A stretch of 40,773 nt of DNA. It comes from Gemmatimonadota bacterium. GTDB lineage: Bacteria > Gemmatimonadota > Gemmatimonadetes > Gemmatimonadales > Gemmatimonadaceae. The stretch spans positions 1-40,773 of the forward strand of contig QHVA01000109.1 in the NCBI GenBank assembly GCA_003223425.1. Reading direction: 5' to 3'. Positions within the stretch are counted from its first letter, which is position 1, and each line of letters starts with the position of its first letter. The notes under the pieces are model-generated. The model was not told the DNA's origin. It did not search any database and worked only from the letters and a program-made list of their open reading frames with translations. Positions 16,908 through 24,543 of the stretch are shown here, one piece after another. The translations under genes and the position numbers were made by a program.

Positions 16908-18991
16908 GCCTGACCCTGCTTGAGCACTGTCCGCACTTTGTGCATGAGCACCGGAACGCTGAATGGTTTCGCGATGTGGTCGGTCGCGCCCAGCTCGAGT
17001 GCGGCGAGCACGTCGCGCTCGCCGGTACGGGACGTCAGCATCACGACGCTGCTCAATCGTGTTATTTCGCCCGCCTTGAGTCTGCGCAGCACTTCGAGCC
17101 CGTTGAGCGCGGGAATGTCGACGCCCAGCAGGATGACGGATGCCTGAATCTCGGGAGAGGCGCCGGTGAGCGCAGCAGCCGCGGTCTCTCCGTCAGCGAA
17201 TGTCGCGACACGAAGGCTGCGCGTCTCCATTGCGTGTTGCAGCAGCGCGACGAGAGCCGCATCGCCCTCGACAATCGCTACGTCGACGCGACGTGTCATC
17301 GGTCCCATCGCTTTCACGCCTGAGACTCCAACGCGGTTCGCGCCGCCGGTCTCTCTCACCTTCTCCAGCGCCTTTAATGCTTCATCTCGCAGCGCGGGGA
17401 TGCTGTCTCCATCGGTTTGGTACTGGGCCACTCCGGCGGAGCATGCTACGTGTACCCGCCGGCCATCGTCGGCGAGGAAATTAAGCTCGGCGATTTTGGC
17501 GCAGATCTGGCCGAGCTTGATCGCAGCGTGTTCCTTGGTGCTTCCGTACATACCGATCGTAAACTCGGCGCCGCTCCACCAGCCGGGAACATCCTCGGCG
17601 CGAAAAGATTTGGGCAGTAGCTCTCCGATCGCGCGCAGCACCGCGTTGGCTGCGCCGCGACCGAAAGTCGTTACAAGGTTCGCGAACGCATCCACCTGCA
17701 ACACAGCTATCGAGTAGGGATCGGACTTTCGGCGGGCCAATCTGAGAAAGCGGTCGATGAGCTCCGTGGCTTTGCCAGCAACGGGTAACCCCGTGAGCGG
17801 GTCGGTCTCGACCGGCGCGCGCCGGGCTTTGACTCCGGTGAGCCGACTTTCGATACGCATGGTCAGCTCGGCGGGCACGAAAGGCTTTCCGACGTAATCG
17901 TCGGCACCAGCCGCGAAGATGCGTTGCACGCTTGCCTGGTCGGTGTGACCCGTGAGAAAGATCACCGGCAGCTCGCTCCAGCGCCGATCATTTCTTAGTG
18001 CCCGACAGAGCTCAGTGCCACTGAGCCTGGGCATCTCGAGATCGAGCAGAATCAGGTTCGGCTTGGTCTCCTCCACCGTGCTCCAGAAACGAAGGGGATC
18101 GTTGAGCGCCGTAACCGCCATCTGACGTCGCGCGAGGAGAGAGGTCAGACCGCGCGAAACCAATGGCTCGTCGTCGACAAGGAGAATTCGGCGTGCCTCG
18201 AGTTGCGATTCATCGAGTGATGTCGCGGCCTCTGGTGGTGTTTGGCTGGCCTGTGACGTAGCAGGCGGCTTGGACGCAGAAGGGGGAGTCGGAGGTCCCA
18301 GCAGATTCTGTCGGAGAGCGAGAAGGTCTTCGGAAATCGAGACGCCATCGACCGGGCTGAGCGACAGGCTGGCAAATCGCTCTGCCAAATCCTTAGCGGT
18401 TCGGGCCGCCTTGTCGAACCCGAATCTGCCCGCCACTTCCGCAACGTTCTGTGCGTCTCGCTCGGCTGCAGCTTTCAACTCCGCTGAGAGGTTGTTGTCG
18501 AGGAGGGCAATCGCCGCGTCGTCGAGCTTGTCGATCTTCTGAAAAGTCGAGGGACGAGCACGTTCCCACGCCTCGAACACCGCAGCGGCTATGTGCTCGC
18601 CATGCGATTCATGAGGGGCCAGGACCTCGACGCGAGACATCTTCGCGAGCTCGAGCAGCATCTCTTCCTTGTCGATCGGTGTGAGAAAGAACCGGTCGAT
18701 CTGGATATCCTTGACTGCCCGCAATCCATTTTCCGCCTGCTGCATCGACATGCAGTAGGCAACCTTCATCTCGTCGCTCGCGTCCTTCGCGCGACGCGCG
18801 ATGTAGATCGTTTCTTCGGTTGGGAGGGCATCGCTAAGGATTACCAGGCGAGCTTCGCCATGCGCGGCGGCTCGTCCTATCTGTTGCGCGTTCTCGAAGC
18901 TGCTGATGTCGACGCCACGAAGCCTCAGTCCGATCTCGCGGACCAGTTCCGCGGGTAACCCCGCCACCAGGAGTTTGACGGGCTGCGTCAT
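16901..18991 (-). CDS. Multi-domain REC / HPt-like / REC / GGDEF-like / REC regulator
   Basis: 696 residues, cytoplasmic. Order: a degenerate receiver-like domain (about 1-115), an HPt-like helical domain (about 140-220), a Pro/Ser linker, a canonical receiver (about 267-385: VDDEP, LLDLEMPRLSG, FLTGHT, GKPF), a GGDEF-like domain (about 395-555) and a third receiver (about 572-692). The HPt helix AQNVAEVAGRFGF lines up with the usual AHKLAGSxGTFGF, placing Gln181 at the phospho-His position. The GGDEF signature reads SGAEF, so cyclase activity is doubtful. The last receiver has LLGVDIPALNG, with Gly where the phospho-Asp should be. Only the middle receiver looks phosphorylatable. First gene of the HEAT/glycosyltransferase operon. 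AGGAG directly abuts the ATG, which is too close for an ideal ribosome site. Confidence 0.88.
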   Translation of the reverse strand: MTQPVKLLVAGLPAELVREIGLRLRGVDISSFENAQQIGRAAAHGEARLVILSDALPTEETIYIARRAKDASDEMKVAYCMSMQQAENGLRAVKDIQIDRFFLTPIDKEEMLLELAKMSRVEVLAPHESHGEHIAAAVFEAWERARPSTFQKIDKLDDAAIALLDNNLSAELKAAAERDAQNVAEVAGRFGFDKAARTAKDLAERFASLSLSPVDGVSISEDLLALRQNLLGPPTPPSASKPPATSQASQTPPEAATSLDESQLEARRILLVDDEPLVSRGLTSLLARRQMAVTALNDPLRFWSTVEETKPNLILLDLEMPRLSGTELCRALRNDRRWSELPVIFLTGHTDQASVQRIFAAGADDYVGKPFVPAELTMRIESRLTGVKARRAPVETDPLTGLPVAGKATELIDRFLRLARRKSDPYSIAVLQVDAFANLVTTFGRGAANAVLRAIGELLPKSFRAEDVPGWWSGAEFTIGMYGSTKEHAAIKLGQICAKIAELNFLADDGRRVHVACSAGVAQYQTDGDSIPALRDEALKALEKVRETGGANRVGVSGVKAMGPMTRRVDVAIVEGDAALVALLQHAMETRSLRVATFADGETAAAALTGASPEIQASVILLGVDIPALNGLEVLRRLKAGEITRLSSVVMLTSRTGERDVLAALELGATDHIAKPFSVPVLMHKVRTVLKQGQAW

Positions 18992-19054
18992 CTCCTAGGG
19001 AGAAGACTATGCGGCACAACAGGTAACAGGGGCCGCTAATCCCGTGCTTCGGCC

Positions 19055-19561
19055 TCAGCCGGTGGTCTGTTTTGCCAGCCTCAGAACCGCGTTCCACTCC
19101 GCTCCGCCGACCTTCTGAACCGACAGGCGGTTCCCCCTCTGGAGGAGCGGCATGCCCTCCAACTCGGGCTTGGTCCTCATCTCACTCAGAGTCACGGGGC
19201 GAGGCAGGCGCTCGATGGCCTTGATATCGACCATGGACCAGGGCGTTTCCCCGCCCTTGCTGCGCGGATCGTGGTGTGGATCCTTGGGATCGAGCGCGGT
19301 GTGATCCGGATATCCCTCTCGCACGATCTCGACGATGCCGTGGATTCCGGGGTCGGGTTCCCCGGAGTGATAGAAGAAAGCGAGGTCGCCTTTCTTCATT
19401 TCGTCCCGCATGTAGTTCCGCGCCTGAAAATTCCGCACACCATCCCAGTGAGTAGTGCGATTGGGCGAGCTCCAGAGAGCGTCGAAGGAAAACGAATCCG
19501 GATCCGACTTGAGAAGCCAGTACTGCCGGTGCTCGTACGCGGGACGACTTGTGTTGACCAT
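19055..19561 (-). CDS. EVE-domain protein
   Basis: 168 residues, almost entirely one EVE domain (the PUA/YTH-like fold of thymocyte nuclear protein 1 relatives), which binds modified nucleic-acid bases. Landmarks are QYWLLKSDPDSFSFD, THWDGVRNFQARNYM, KKGDLAFFYHS, GIHGIVEI, the acidic-aromatic stretch around DPKDPHHDPRS and the closing LLQRGNRLSVQKVG. Length is normal for single-domain bacterial members (about 150-170). I use the ATG at 19561; a GTG at 19570 would add three residues, and neither has a convincing ribosome site. It is a single gene between two unrelated operons. No restriction or McrB-type partner is next to it, so a defence role is not suggested by context. Confidence 0.88.
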   Translation of the reverse strand: MVNTSRPAYEHRQYWLLKSDPDSFSFDALWSSPNRTTHWDGVRNFQARNYMRDEMKKGDLAFFYHSGEPDPGIHGIVEIVREGYPDHTALDPKDPHHDPRSKGGETPWSMVDIKAIERLPRPVTLSEMRTKPELEGMPLLQRGNRLSVQKVGGAEWNAVLRLAKQTTG

Positions 19562-19674
19562 TCGATTCACCGCTGCGTGTGAGAAGCACTACCAGTGGAA
19601 CCTAACCGGCGATGCGCCGTAGATTGGAGTACATCATAACCATTTAGCCATTTAGCCAAGCAGGTCCGACACCC

Positions 19675-22014
19675 ATGTCTCGTCCTTCCTCCCGCACGTT
19701 CTCGCGGTCGAACTCGCGCGCGTTCACTTTGAGATCCCCGCTCGTCTCGCTGCTGGTTTTCGCTGCCGGCACGCTCAGCGCGCAGTCGACAGCCACTCCC
19801 CGGCTAACTTACCCTGCAGCAGCGCGGGGCACGCAGGTCGACGATTATCATGGCACCAGCATCGCCGATCCATACCGCTGGCTCGAGGATGTGGACGCGC
19901 CTGCCACGAAAGCGTGGGTAGAGGCGGAGAACAAGCTGACGGACTCCTTCCTCGCGACGATTCCCGAGCGACCGGCAATCAAGAACCGACTCACTCAGCT
20001 TTGGAATTACGCGCGCTATTCTGCGCCGTCCAAGGAGAACGGACGCTACTTCTATTTCCAGAACACCGGGCTTCAGAATCAGAGCGTGCTGTACGTGCAG
20101 GACGGGCTGGACGCCAGTCCCCGTGTGCTGCTCGATCCGAATACTCTCTCACCTGACGGAACCATTGCGCTCTCGGGCACGGCCGCATCTGATGACGGAC
20201 GCTATTTGGCGTACAGCCTCTCGACGAGCGGATCCGACTGGCAAGAGCTACACGTGCGCGACGTCAGAAGCGCGCGCGACCTGCCCGACACGGTGAAGTG
20301 GGTCAAGTTCTCCGGCATCACGTGGACGCAGGACAACAAAGGCTTTTTCTACTCGCGGTACGACGAGCCGACGTCGGGTAACAAGATGACCAACACCAAC
20401 CGCTTTCATAAGCTCTACTACCATAGGGTTGGGCAGTCGCAGTCACGCGACGAGCTGGTCTATGATCGCCCGGACCAGCCCGACTGGCTGTTCAACGGCA
20501 ACGTCACCGATGATGGCCAGTATCTGATCATCACGGTCTCCCAGGGGACCGATGTCCGGAGGCGTATCTACTTCATCGATCTCGACAACCCGGGCAAGCC
20601 ACAGATCGACAACCCCGTGGTCAGACTGATCGACAAGCTGGACGCCGAATATTCTTTCGTTGGCAACAGGGGCACGATGTTCTACGTGCGTACCGACCGG
20701 AACGCACCGAAAGGCCGCATCGTAGCGATAAACATCGACAACCCCCGCGAAGAGCGCTGGAACACGATCATTCCCGAGAGCAAGGATGCTCTTGTTGATG
20801 CGACGACGGCTGGCGACGACATCGTCGCCAACTATCTGCAGGATGCGCATTCGAGCGTGCGTTTCTTCAGCGGCGCACGGGGGGACGACCGACGCGAGCA
20901 GCGTCCGCGCGGACAGCAGCCGCAACAGCCACCGCGCAATCCCGGCAACATTTACGATGACACTAGCACCGCTCCGATCGTAACGCGCGACCGGGGGCAA
21001 CAGCTCGGTGGGGGATTCACGCTGCGCGGAGAGCTGCCGCTGCCGGCGGTCGGAACGGTGGGCGAAATCCACGGGCGTCAGGGCGACAACGAAATGTTCT
21101 ACAGCTTTACGTCGTTCCTCTATCCAACCACGATCTACCGCTACGACGTCAAGTCGCGCAGCAACGACGTGTTCAGAGCGCCGCCGGTCGCGTTCGATGC
21201 AGCTGCATAGGAAACCCGACAGGTCTTCTACACGAGCAAAGATGGAACGCGGGTTCCGATGTTCATCACCGCGAAAAAGGGCATCCAGCTCGACGGAAGC
21301 AACCCAACGCTGCTCTACGCCTACGGCGGCTTCAACATTTCTATGACTCCAACGTTCTCCGCCGCCAACATTGACTGGATGGAGATGGGCGGAATCTATG
21401 CGCTCGCGAATCTCAGAGGCGGCGGCGAATACGGAAAGGACTGGCACGAGGGCGGCATGCTGGCGAAGAAGCAGAACGTGTTCGACGATTTCATCGCCGC
21501 CGCTGAATACCTGGTCAAGGAGAAGTACACGTCGACTCCCAAGCTCGCCATCCGCGGCGGCTCGAACGGCGGACTGCTGATTGGCGCAGTGATGAATCAG
21601 CGGCCCGATCTATTCGGCGCCGCGCTTCCCGAGGTCGGCGTGATGGACATGCTGCGCTTCCAGAAGTTCACAATTGGCTGGGCGTGGACTTCGGACTACG
21701 GCTCATCGGAGAATCCGGACCAGTTCAAATACCTGCGAGCGTATTCACCCCTTCACAACATCAAACCCGGAACCTGTTATCCACCTACGCTTGCTTTTAC
21801 TGCCGATCACGACGATCGCGTCGTTCCCGGGCACACCTTCAAGTACGTGGCGACGCTCCAGGCGGCTGAGAGCTGTGCCAATCCGGTTCTGGTGAGGATC
21901 GAGACGAAGGCTGGGCACGGCGCGGGCAAACCGACGAGCAAGCTGATCGACGAAGCAGCGGATAGATTTGCATTCCTCGTGAAGGAGCTGCACATGAGAC
22001 CCACGCTCCGGTAG
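19675..22014 (+). pseudogene. Prolyl oligopeptidase (S9A) interrupted by one in-frame amber codon
   Basis: A complete secreted prolyl oligopeptidase, except that codon 512 is TAG (21208-21210). Both halves are in the same frame and join without gap: FDAAA, stop, [13 protein letters not shown]. Homologues carry Tyr here (QYxxxQVFYxSKDGT), so one base change from TAC or TAT explains it. Residues 1-37 hold a signal peptide ending LSAQS. The seven-bladed propeller is about 75-510, with an unusual Arg/Gln/Pro-rich insertion near 403-420. The hydrolase domain is intact: GGSNGG (Ser630 counting the stop), TADHDDRV and AGHGAG supply the triad. Activity would be cleavage of short peptides after proline in the periplasm. 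Alternatives are a true recent pseudogene, a sequencing error or readthrough. yggT begins at the base after its final stop. Confidence 0.85.
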
Positions 22015-22605
22015 ATGGATACGTTTCTCGCCAGTACGGACGCAGTAATCCAGATTCTGCGTACCGCGCTGTTGTCGATCGCGGTCGTGTTCGGAGCGAT
22101 CTGCGTGCTCGACTGGGCGGTTCGCACCAGAAAGATCAGTCCCTTCAACGCCGTCGCGCGCTTTTGTCGCTCGACTGTCGATCCGATCATCTCGCCGATC
22201 GAGCGAAAAGTCGTACGCGCCGGCGGAACTCCCGCCGCGGCTCCGTTATGGGCGCTTGTCGTGGTGGTAATCGGTGGGATACTGCTCTTAACGCTGGTCG
22301 ACATGGTGCGACTGGAAGTGGTCAGATCAATGCTCGCCGCGCAGGAAGGGACTGCAGGAATCTTCCACCTGTTGGTGAGCTGGACGTTCTGGATTCTCAA
22401 GGCGGCGATAGTGGTGCGAGTAATCAGCTCCTGGCTGCCCATCTCCCCTTACTCGCCGTGGGTGCGCTGGAGTTACCAGCTGAGCGAACCAATCCTGGCA
22501 CCGTTCCGGCGCATCATCCCCAACCTCGGCGGGCTCGACATCAGTCCAATCGTCGCTTTCATCCTACTCAACATCCTCGAAGGACTGCTGTTCAGACTGA
22601 TGTGA
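22015..22605 (+). CDS. YggT-family membrane protein
   Basis: 196 residues with four membrane segments in two similar halves. Each half ends with the family signature of a short Pro-containing loop: TVDPIISPIERKVVRAGG near 55-72 and SEPILAPFRRIIPNLGGLD near 155-173. The latter is the classical YggT motif. The family is linked to osmotic adaptation, cell division or photosystem assembly in different bacteria, and the biochemical role is not settled. The ATG directly follows the oligopeptidase stop, and its own stop overlaps the DUF167 start. The YggT-DUF167 (yggT-yggU) pairing is widespread in bacteria and supports both calls. Confidence 0.9.
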   Translation: MDTFLASTDAVIQILRTALLSIAVVFGAICVLDWAVRTRKISPFNAVARFCRSTVDPIISPIERKVVRAGGTPAAAPLWALVVVVIGGILLLTLVDMVRLEVVRSMLAAQEGTAGIFHLLVSWTFWILKAAIVVRVISSWLPISPYSPWVRWSYQLSEPILAPFRRIIPNLGGLDISPIVAFILLNILEGLLFRLM

Positions 22606-22898
22606 GCGGTTTCGCCGTTCATCGAGCAGGAAAGCGGGGGGCAATCCGTTTTTCTGTCCACCTGCAACCTCGGGCATCGAAAAACGAGATCGCCGGCTTG
22701 CACGGCACCTCCCTCAAGGTGCGCGTGACAGCTCCTCCGTCCGAAGGGTTGGCGAACGAAGCCCTGATCGACTTTCTTTCTCGCGCTCTCGATATCCCGC
22801 GGCGCAATGTGTGCATCGTGTCCGGGTTCTCCTCGCGGAGGAAGGTAGTCGAGATCAGCGAGGTGGAGCTGGAAGCGATTCAACGACTGGCGGTGTAA
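22602..22898 (+). CDS. DUF167 (YggU) family protein
   Basis: 98 residues. The GTG start at 22602 overlaps the YggT stop (GTGA). The frame is open further upstream inside yggT but is not coding there. The core shows the family pattern FSVHLQPRASKNEIAGLHG, LKVRVTAPPSEGLANEALID and SGFSSRRKVVEI. These small alpha/beta proteins have no proven biochemical function. Length is normal (about 75-100). It sits in the conserved YggT-YggU neighbourhood and is followed after 18 bases by a receiver-like gene. Confidence 0.9.
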   Translation: MSGFAVHRAGKRGAIRFSVHLQPRASKNEIAGLHGTSLKVRVTAPPSEGLANEALIDFLSRALDIPRRNVCIVSGFSSRRKVVEISEVELEAIQRLAV

Positions 22899-22916
22899 GA
22901 GGAGGGTAACTCCGCA

Positions 22917-23327
22917 GTGGCAAAAGTAATTCTGGTCGGCGCGGATGTGGCGCTGCTCGAAGGACTCGGGCAGACATTGCTTGGATTCGGACACGATGTT
23001 TCTTTCGCGGCCACAGTAGAAGACGCAGCGAGCGCACTGCGCGGAAATCTCCCCGTGATCGCAGTCGTATCTTCCGAAGCACTCGAGAGTGTGGAACAGG
23101 GCGCCACACTTCCGCTCACGCCGGGCGGAGCTCTGATCGTCTACGGGAAGTCTCACGACGAAATGCCGTTTCTCACGCCGAGGCTGCAGCGAGCGACGCT
23201 CGCGCATCTCGTGCTCCCGCTCGAGCGACACAGGCTTCTTGCTTTGGTGCAGTCGTTCGACAGCAGATCGCGCACGACTCGATCGACACGCGAGGATCTG
23301 GGCGGCGACTTTCAACTGGAGCTCTGA
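22917..23327 (+). CDS. Degenerate receiver-like domain protein
   Basis: 136 residues from a GTG start, with AGGAGGG (22899-22905) some eleven bases upstream. The alternation of strands and helices (KVILVGADVALLEGLGQTLL, HDVSFAATVEDAASAL, VIAVVSSEAL, GALIVYG, LVLPLERHRLLALVQSF) is that of a CheY-like fold. The acidic pair after strand 1 reads GAD, the phospho-Asp position after strand 3 is Ser (VVSSEAL), and there is no KP. It is therefore a pseudo-receiver, probably a protein-binding module. It lies between the DUF167 gene and a methyltransferase gene whose reading frame is in register with it past its stop. Confidence 0.65.
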   Translation: MAKVILVGADVALLEGLGQTLLGFGHDVSFAATVEDAASALRGNLPVIAVVSSEALESVEQGATLPLTPGGALIVYGKSHDEMPFLTPRLQRATLAHLVLPLERHRLLALVQSFDSRSRTTRSTREDLGGDFQLEL

Positions 23328-23429
23328 TCAATCCGCGACCTCGACCGCATCGAGGAGGTCGTTGATCAGGGGTGGCGTCGCGTCTCGGCGACGACGGGTT
23401 ATCTCTCAGAGCGAGAGGCGCGATTCGTA

Positions 23430-24131
23430 ATGGCTGCTACCGCGCTCGCACCGGCGCGGGGAAAAAACCTCGAGATCGGCAGCTTCAAGGGGCGATCGAC
23501 CGTTGGGATTGCCTACGTAACCCGCGAGCTCGGGCTCGGACGCGTAGCCGCGGTCGATCCCCACACTTCGCCATCCAGTACTGACCCCGACCTTCGCGGC
23601 AAGGCGACCTCCTATGACGACTTCGTCGATAACCTGCGGACAGCAGGCGTCCTCGAGCAGGTCGAGATCAAGCGCGCATACTCGCACGATCTGGCGCGCG
23701 AGTGGAGAGACCCGATTCGCTTTCTCTGGATCGATGGTGATCACACGTACGAAGGAGCAAAAGCGGATCTCGACATGTTCAAGCCGTACCTCGTCGACGG
23801 CGCCATCATCGCCATGCACGACGTGCTCGGCACTTTCGAGGGGGCGCTACGTGTCTTCGTCGAGGAAGTTCTCGACTCTGACGATTTCGGGCCGGCTGGA
23901 TTCAGTGGGTCCATTGGATGGGCGCAATACCGGCCGCGCGATGGAAAGCGGTTTCGTTGGCGGCGGCGGTTATTAGCTGTTCCTGCGCGACGATTGATTC
24001 CGGTGGCGCGGCACGCTGACCGGGGATTACGGGGGTGGAACAAGTTCCTGTACAAATTCTGGAGGCCACTCGCCCCTCATGGCGACATTCCCATTCGCAG
24101 ACTCGAACGGCTACTGCGGACGGCGGACTGA
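23430..24131 (+). CDS. Class I SAM-dependent methyltransferase (CmcI/MT24-like)
   Basis: 233 residues from the only ATG available. Motif I is NLEIGSFKGRST, the cofactor-acid position is AAVDPHTSP, and the catalytic/metal region is FLWIDGDHTYEGAKADLDMF, followed by GAIIAMHD. This is the methyltransferase family 24 (cephalosporin-hydroxylase-like) pattern, often found with glycan or lipid modification. The C-terminal 60 residues are basic and not part of the core. The 34 codons directly upstream (23328-23429) read as convincing protein (DRIEEVVDQGWRR, then YLSEREARFV), including the helix that normally precedes motif I. They contain no ATG, GTG or TTG. The true start may therefore be a rare codon such as ATC at 23331, or a base may be wrong. 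The substrate is unknown. Confidence 0.8.
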   Translation: MAATALAPARGKNLEIGSFKGRSTVGIAYVTRELGLGRVAAVDPHTSPSSTDPDLRGKATSYDDFVDNLRTAGVLEQVEIKRAYSHDLAREWRDPIRFLWIDGDHTYEGAKADLDMFKPYLVDGAIIAMHDVLGTFEGALRVFVEEVLDSDDFGPAGFSGSIGWAQYRPRDGKRFRWRRRLLAVPARRLIPVARHADRGLRGWNKFLYKFWRPLAPHGDIPIRRLERLLRTAD

Positions 24132-24133
24132 CT

Positions 24134-24335
24134 GCTGCGGACTGCGGGCCAAGTGCATTGCGGACTGCTGACTAATTGCGGATTGGGAAACCTACTTCGG
24201 ACTGCGAAACTAACGGCTGCGAATTGCGAACTGCGGACAACAGCCTGCGCGCCGAGAAGTCCGTAGTGCGCAGTTAGTCCCCCAATCCGCGATTAGTCAG
24301 CAGTCCGCAATGCCGTTGGTCCGCAATCCGCAGTC
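24134..24335. repeat. About 200-base imperfect palindrome upstream of metH
   Basis: Arms 24155-24187 and 24281-24313 are inverted copies matching at 32 of 33 bases (GCATTGCGGACTGCTGACTA side against TAGTCAGCAGTCCGCAATGC side). Flanking outer stretches 24134-24154 and 24314-24335 continue the pairing less well (CTGCGGACTGCGGGCCAA side). The inside is a run of degenerate GCGGACTGC, GCGAATTGC and GAACTGCGGAC words. With the following promoter and leader it accounts for the 412-base gap between the methyltransferase and metH. It could terminate the upstream transcript as a long hairpin. It is not a CRISPR array because unit spacing is irregular and there are no spacers. Confidence 0.8.
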
Positions 24336-24341
24336 CCGACC

Positions 24342-24370
24342 TTGCAGCCGAGCCTGCCGCGCACTACTAT
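24342..24370 (+). promoter_or_regulatory. Putative promoter of the metH operon
   Basis: TTGCAG (24342-24347) and TACTAT (24365-24370) are separated by exactly 17 bases. Transcription would begin near 24377, about 15 bases before the first riboswitch helix. Both hexamers are imperfect, but position and spacing suit the riboswitch leader. Confidence 0.5.
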
Positions 24371-24392
24371 AGTGAAGGCGACAACTGAACCC

Positions 24393-24440
24393 CGTGGCGA
24401 TTTAAGGCAACTTGCGGCCACGTTAAACAATCCGCTAAAG
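24393..24440 (+). promoter_or_regulatory. SAM-II-type riboswitch aptamer upstream of metH
   Basis: P1 is CGTGGC (24393-24398) paired with GCCACG (24417-24422). Its loop begins GATTTAA (24399-24405) and ends CTTGC (24411-24415). The 3' strand carries GTTAAACAA (24422-24430) and GCTAAAG (24434-24440). These invariant blocks in this order and spacing are those of the SAM-II (metA motif, SAM-alpha) H-type pseudoknot described from Alphaproteobacteria. In SAM-II the loop and tail pair around S-adenosylmethionine; I did not resolve each pseudoknot pair here. An intrinsic terminator follows within a few bases and metH starts about 100 bases on. The expected effect is shut-off of methionine synthesis when SAM is high. 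Confidence 0.85.
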
Positions 24441-24445
24441 CGCTC

Positions 24446-24472
24446 GCCCGGCGCTTACGCGCGGGCTTTTTT
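24446..24472 (+). terminator. Intrinsic terminator of the SAM riboswitch, with competing antiterminator
   Basis: GCCCG (24446-24450) and CGC (24452-24454) pair with GCG (24459-24461) and CGGGC (24462-24466) around a TTAC loop, leaving one bulged G. Six T follow (24467-24472). An alternative stem AAGCGC (24438-24443) with GCGCTT (24451-24456) would block the terminator. That stem also uses the last bases of the riboswitch GCTAAAG block, so ligand binding and antitermination exclude each other. Confidence 0.8.
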
Positions 24473-24543
24473 GTTATCGTTCCGCGCCGGAGCGAGCGGC
24501 GAAGCGAATATTCGTCGCTGAGGATCTGATCCGTAATACGAAG

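Noticed and set aside
16901-18991. Active diguanylate cyclase
   Set aside because: The signature is SGAEF rather than GGDEF/GGEEF, so I describe the domain as GGDEF-like without claiming cyclase activity.
19055-19570. EVE protein as part of a defence system
   Set aside because: No restriction, McrB-like or toxin gene is adjacent; it sits alone between housekeeping genes.
20443-21447. 334-codon minus-strand open frame opposite the prolyl oligopeptidase, spanning the amber codon
   Set aside because: Tempting as an explanation for the broken gene, but the oligopeptidase motifs are intact on the plus strand and this frame shows no recognisable motif.
24118-24345. CRISPR-like appearance of repeated GCGGACTGC words
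   Set aside because: Units vary in length and orientation, there are no constant spacers, no cas genes are near, and the arms form one large palindrome instead.
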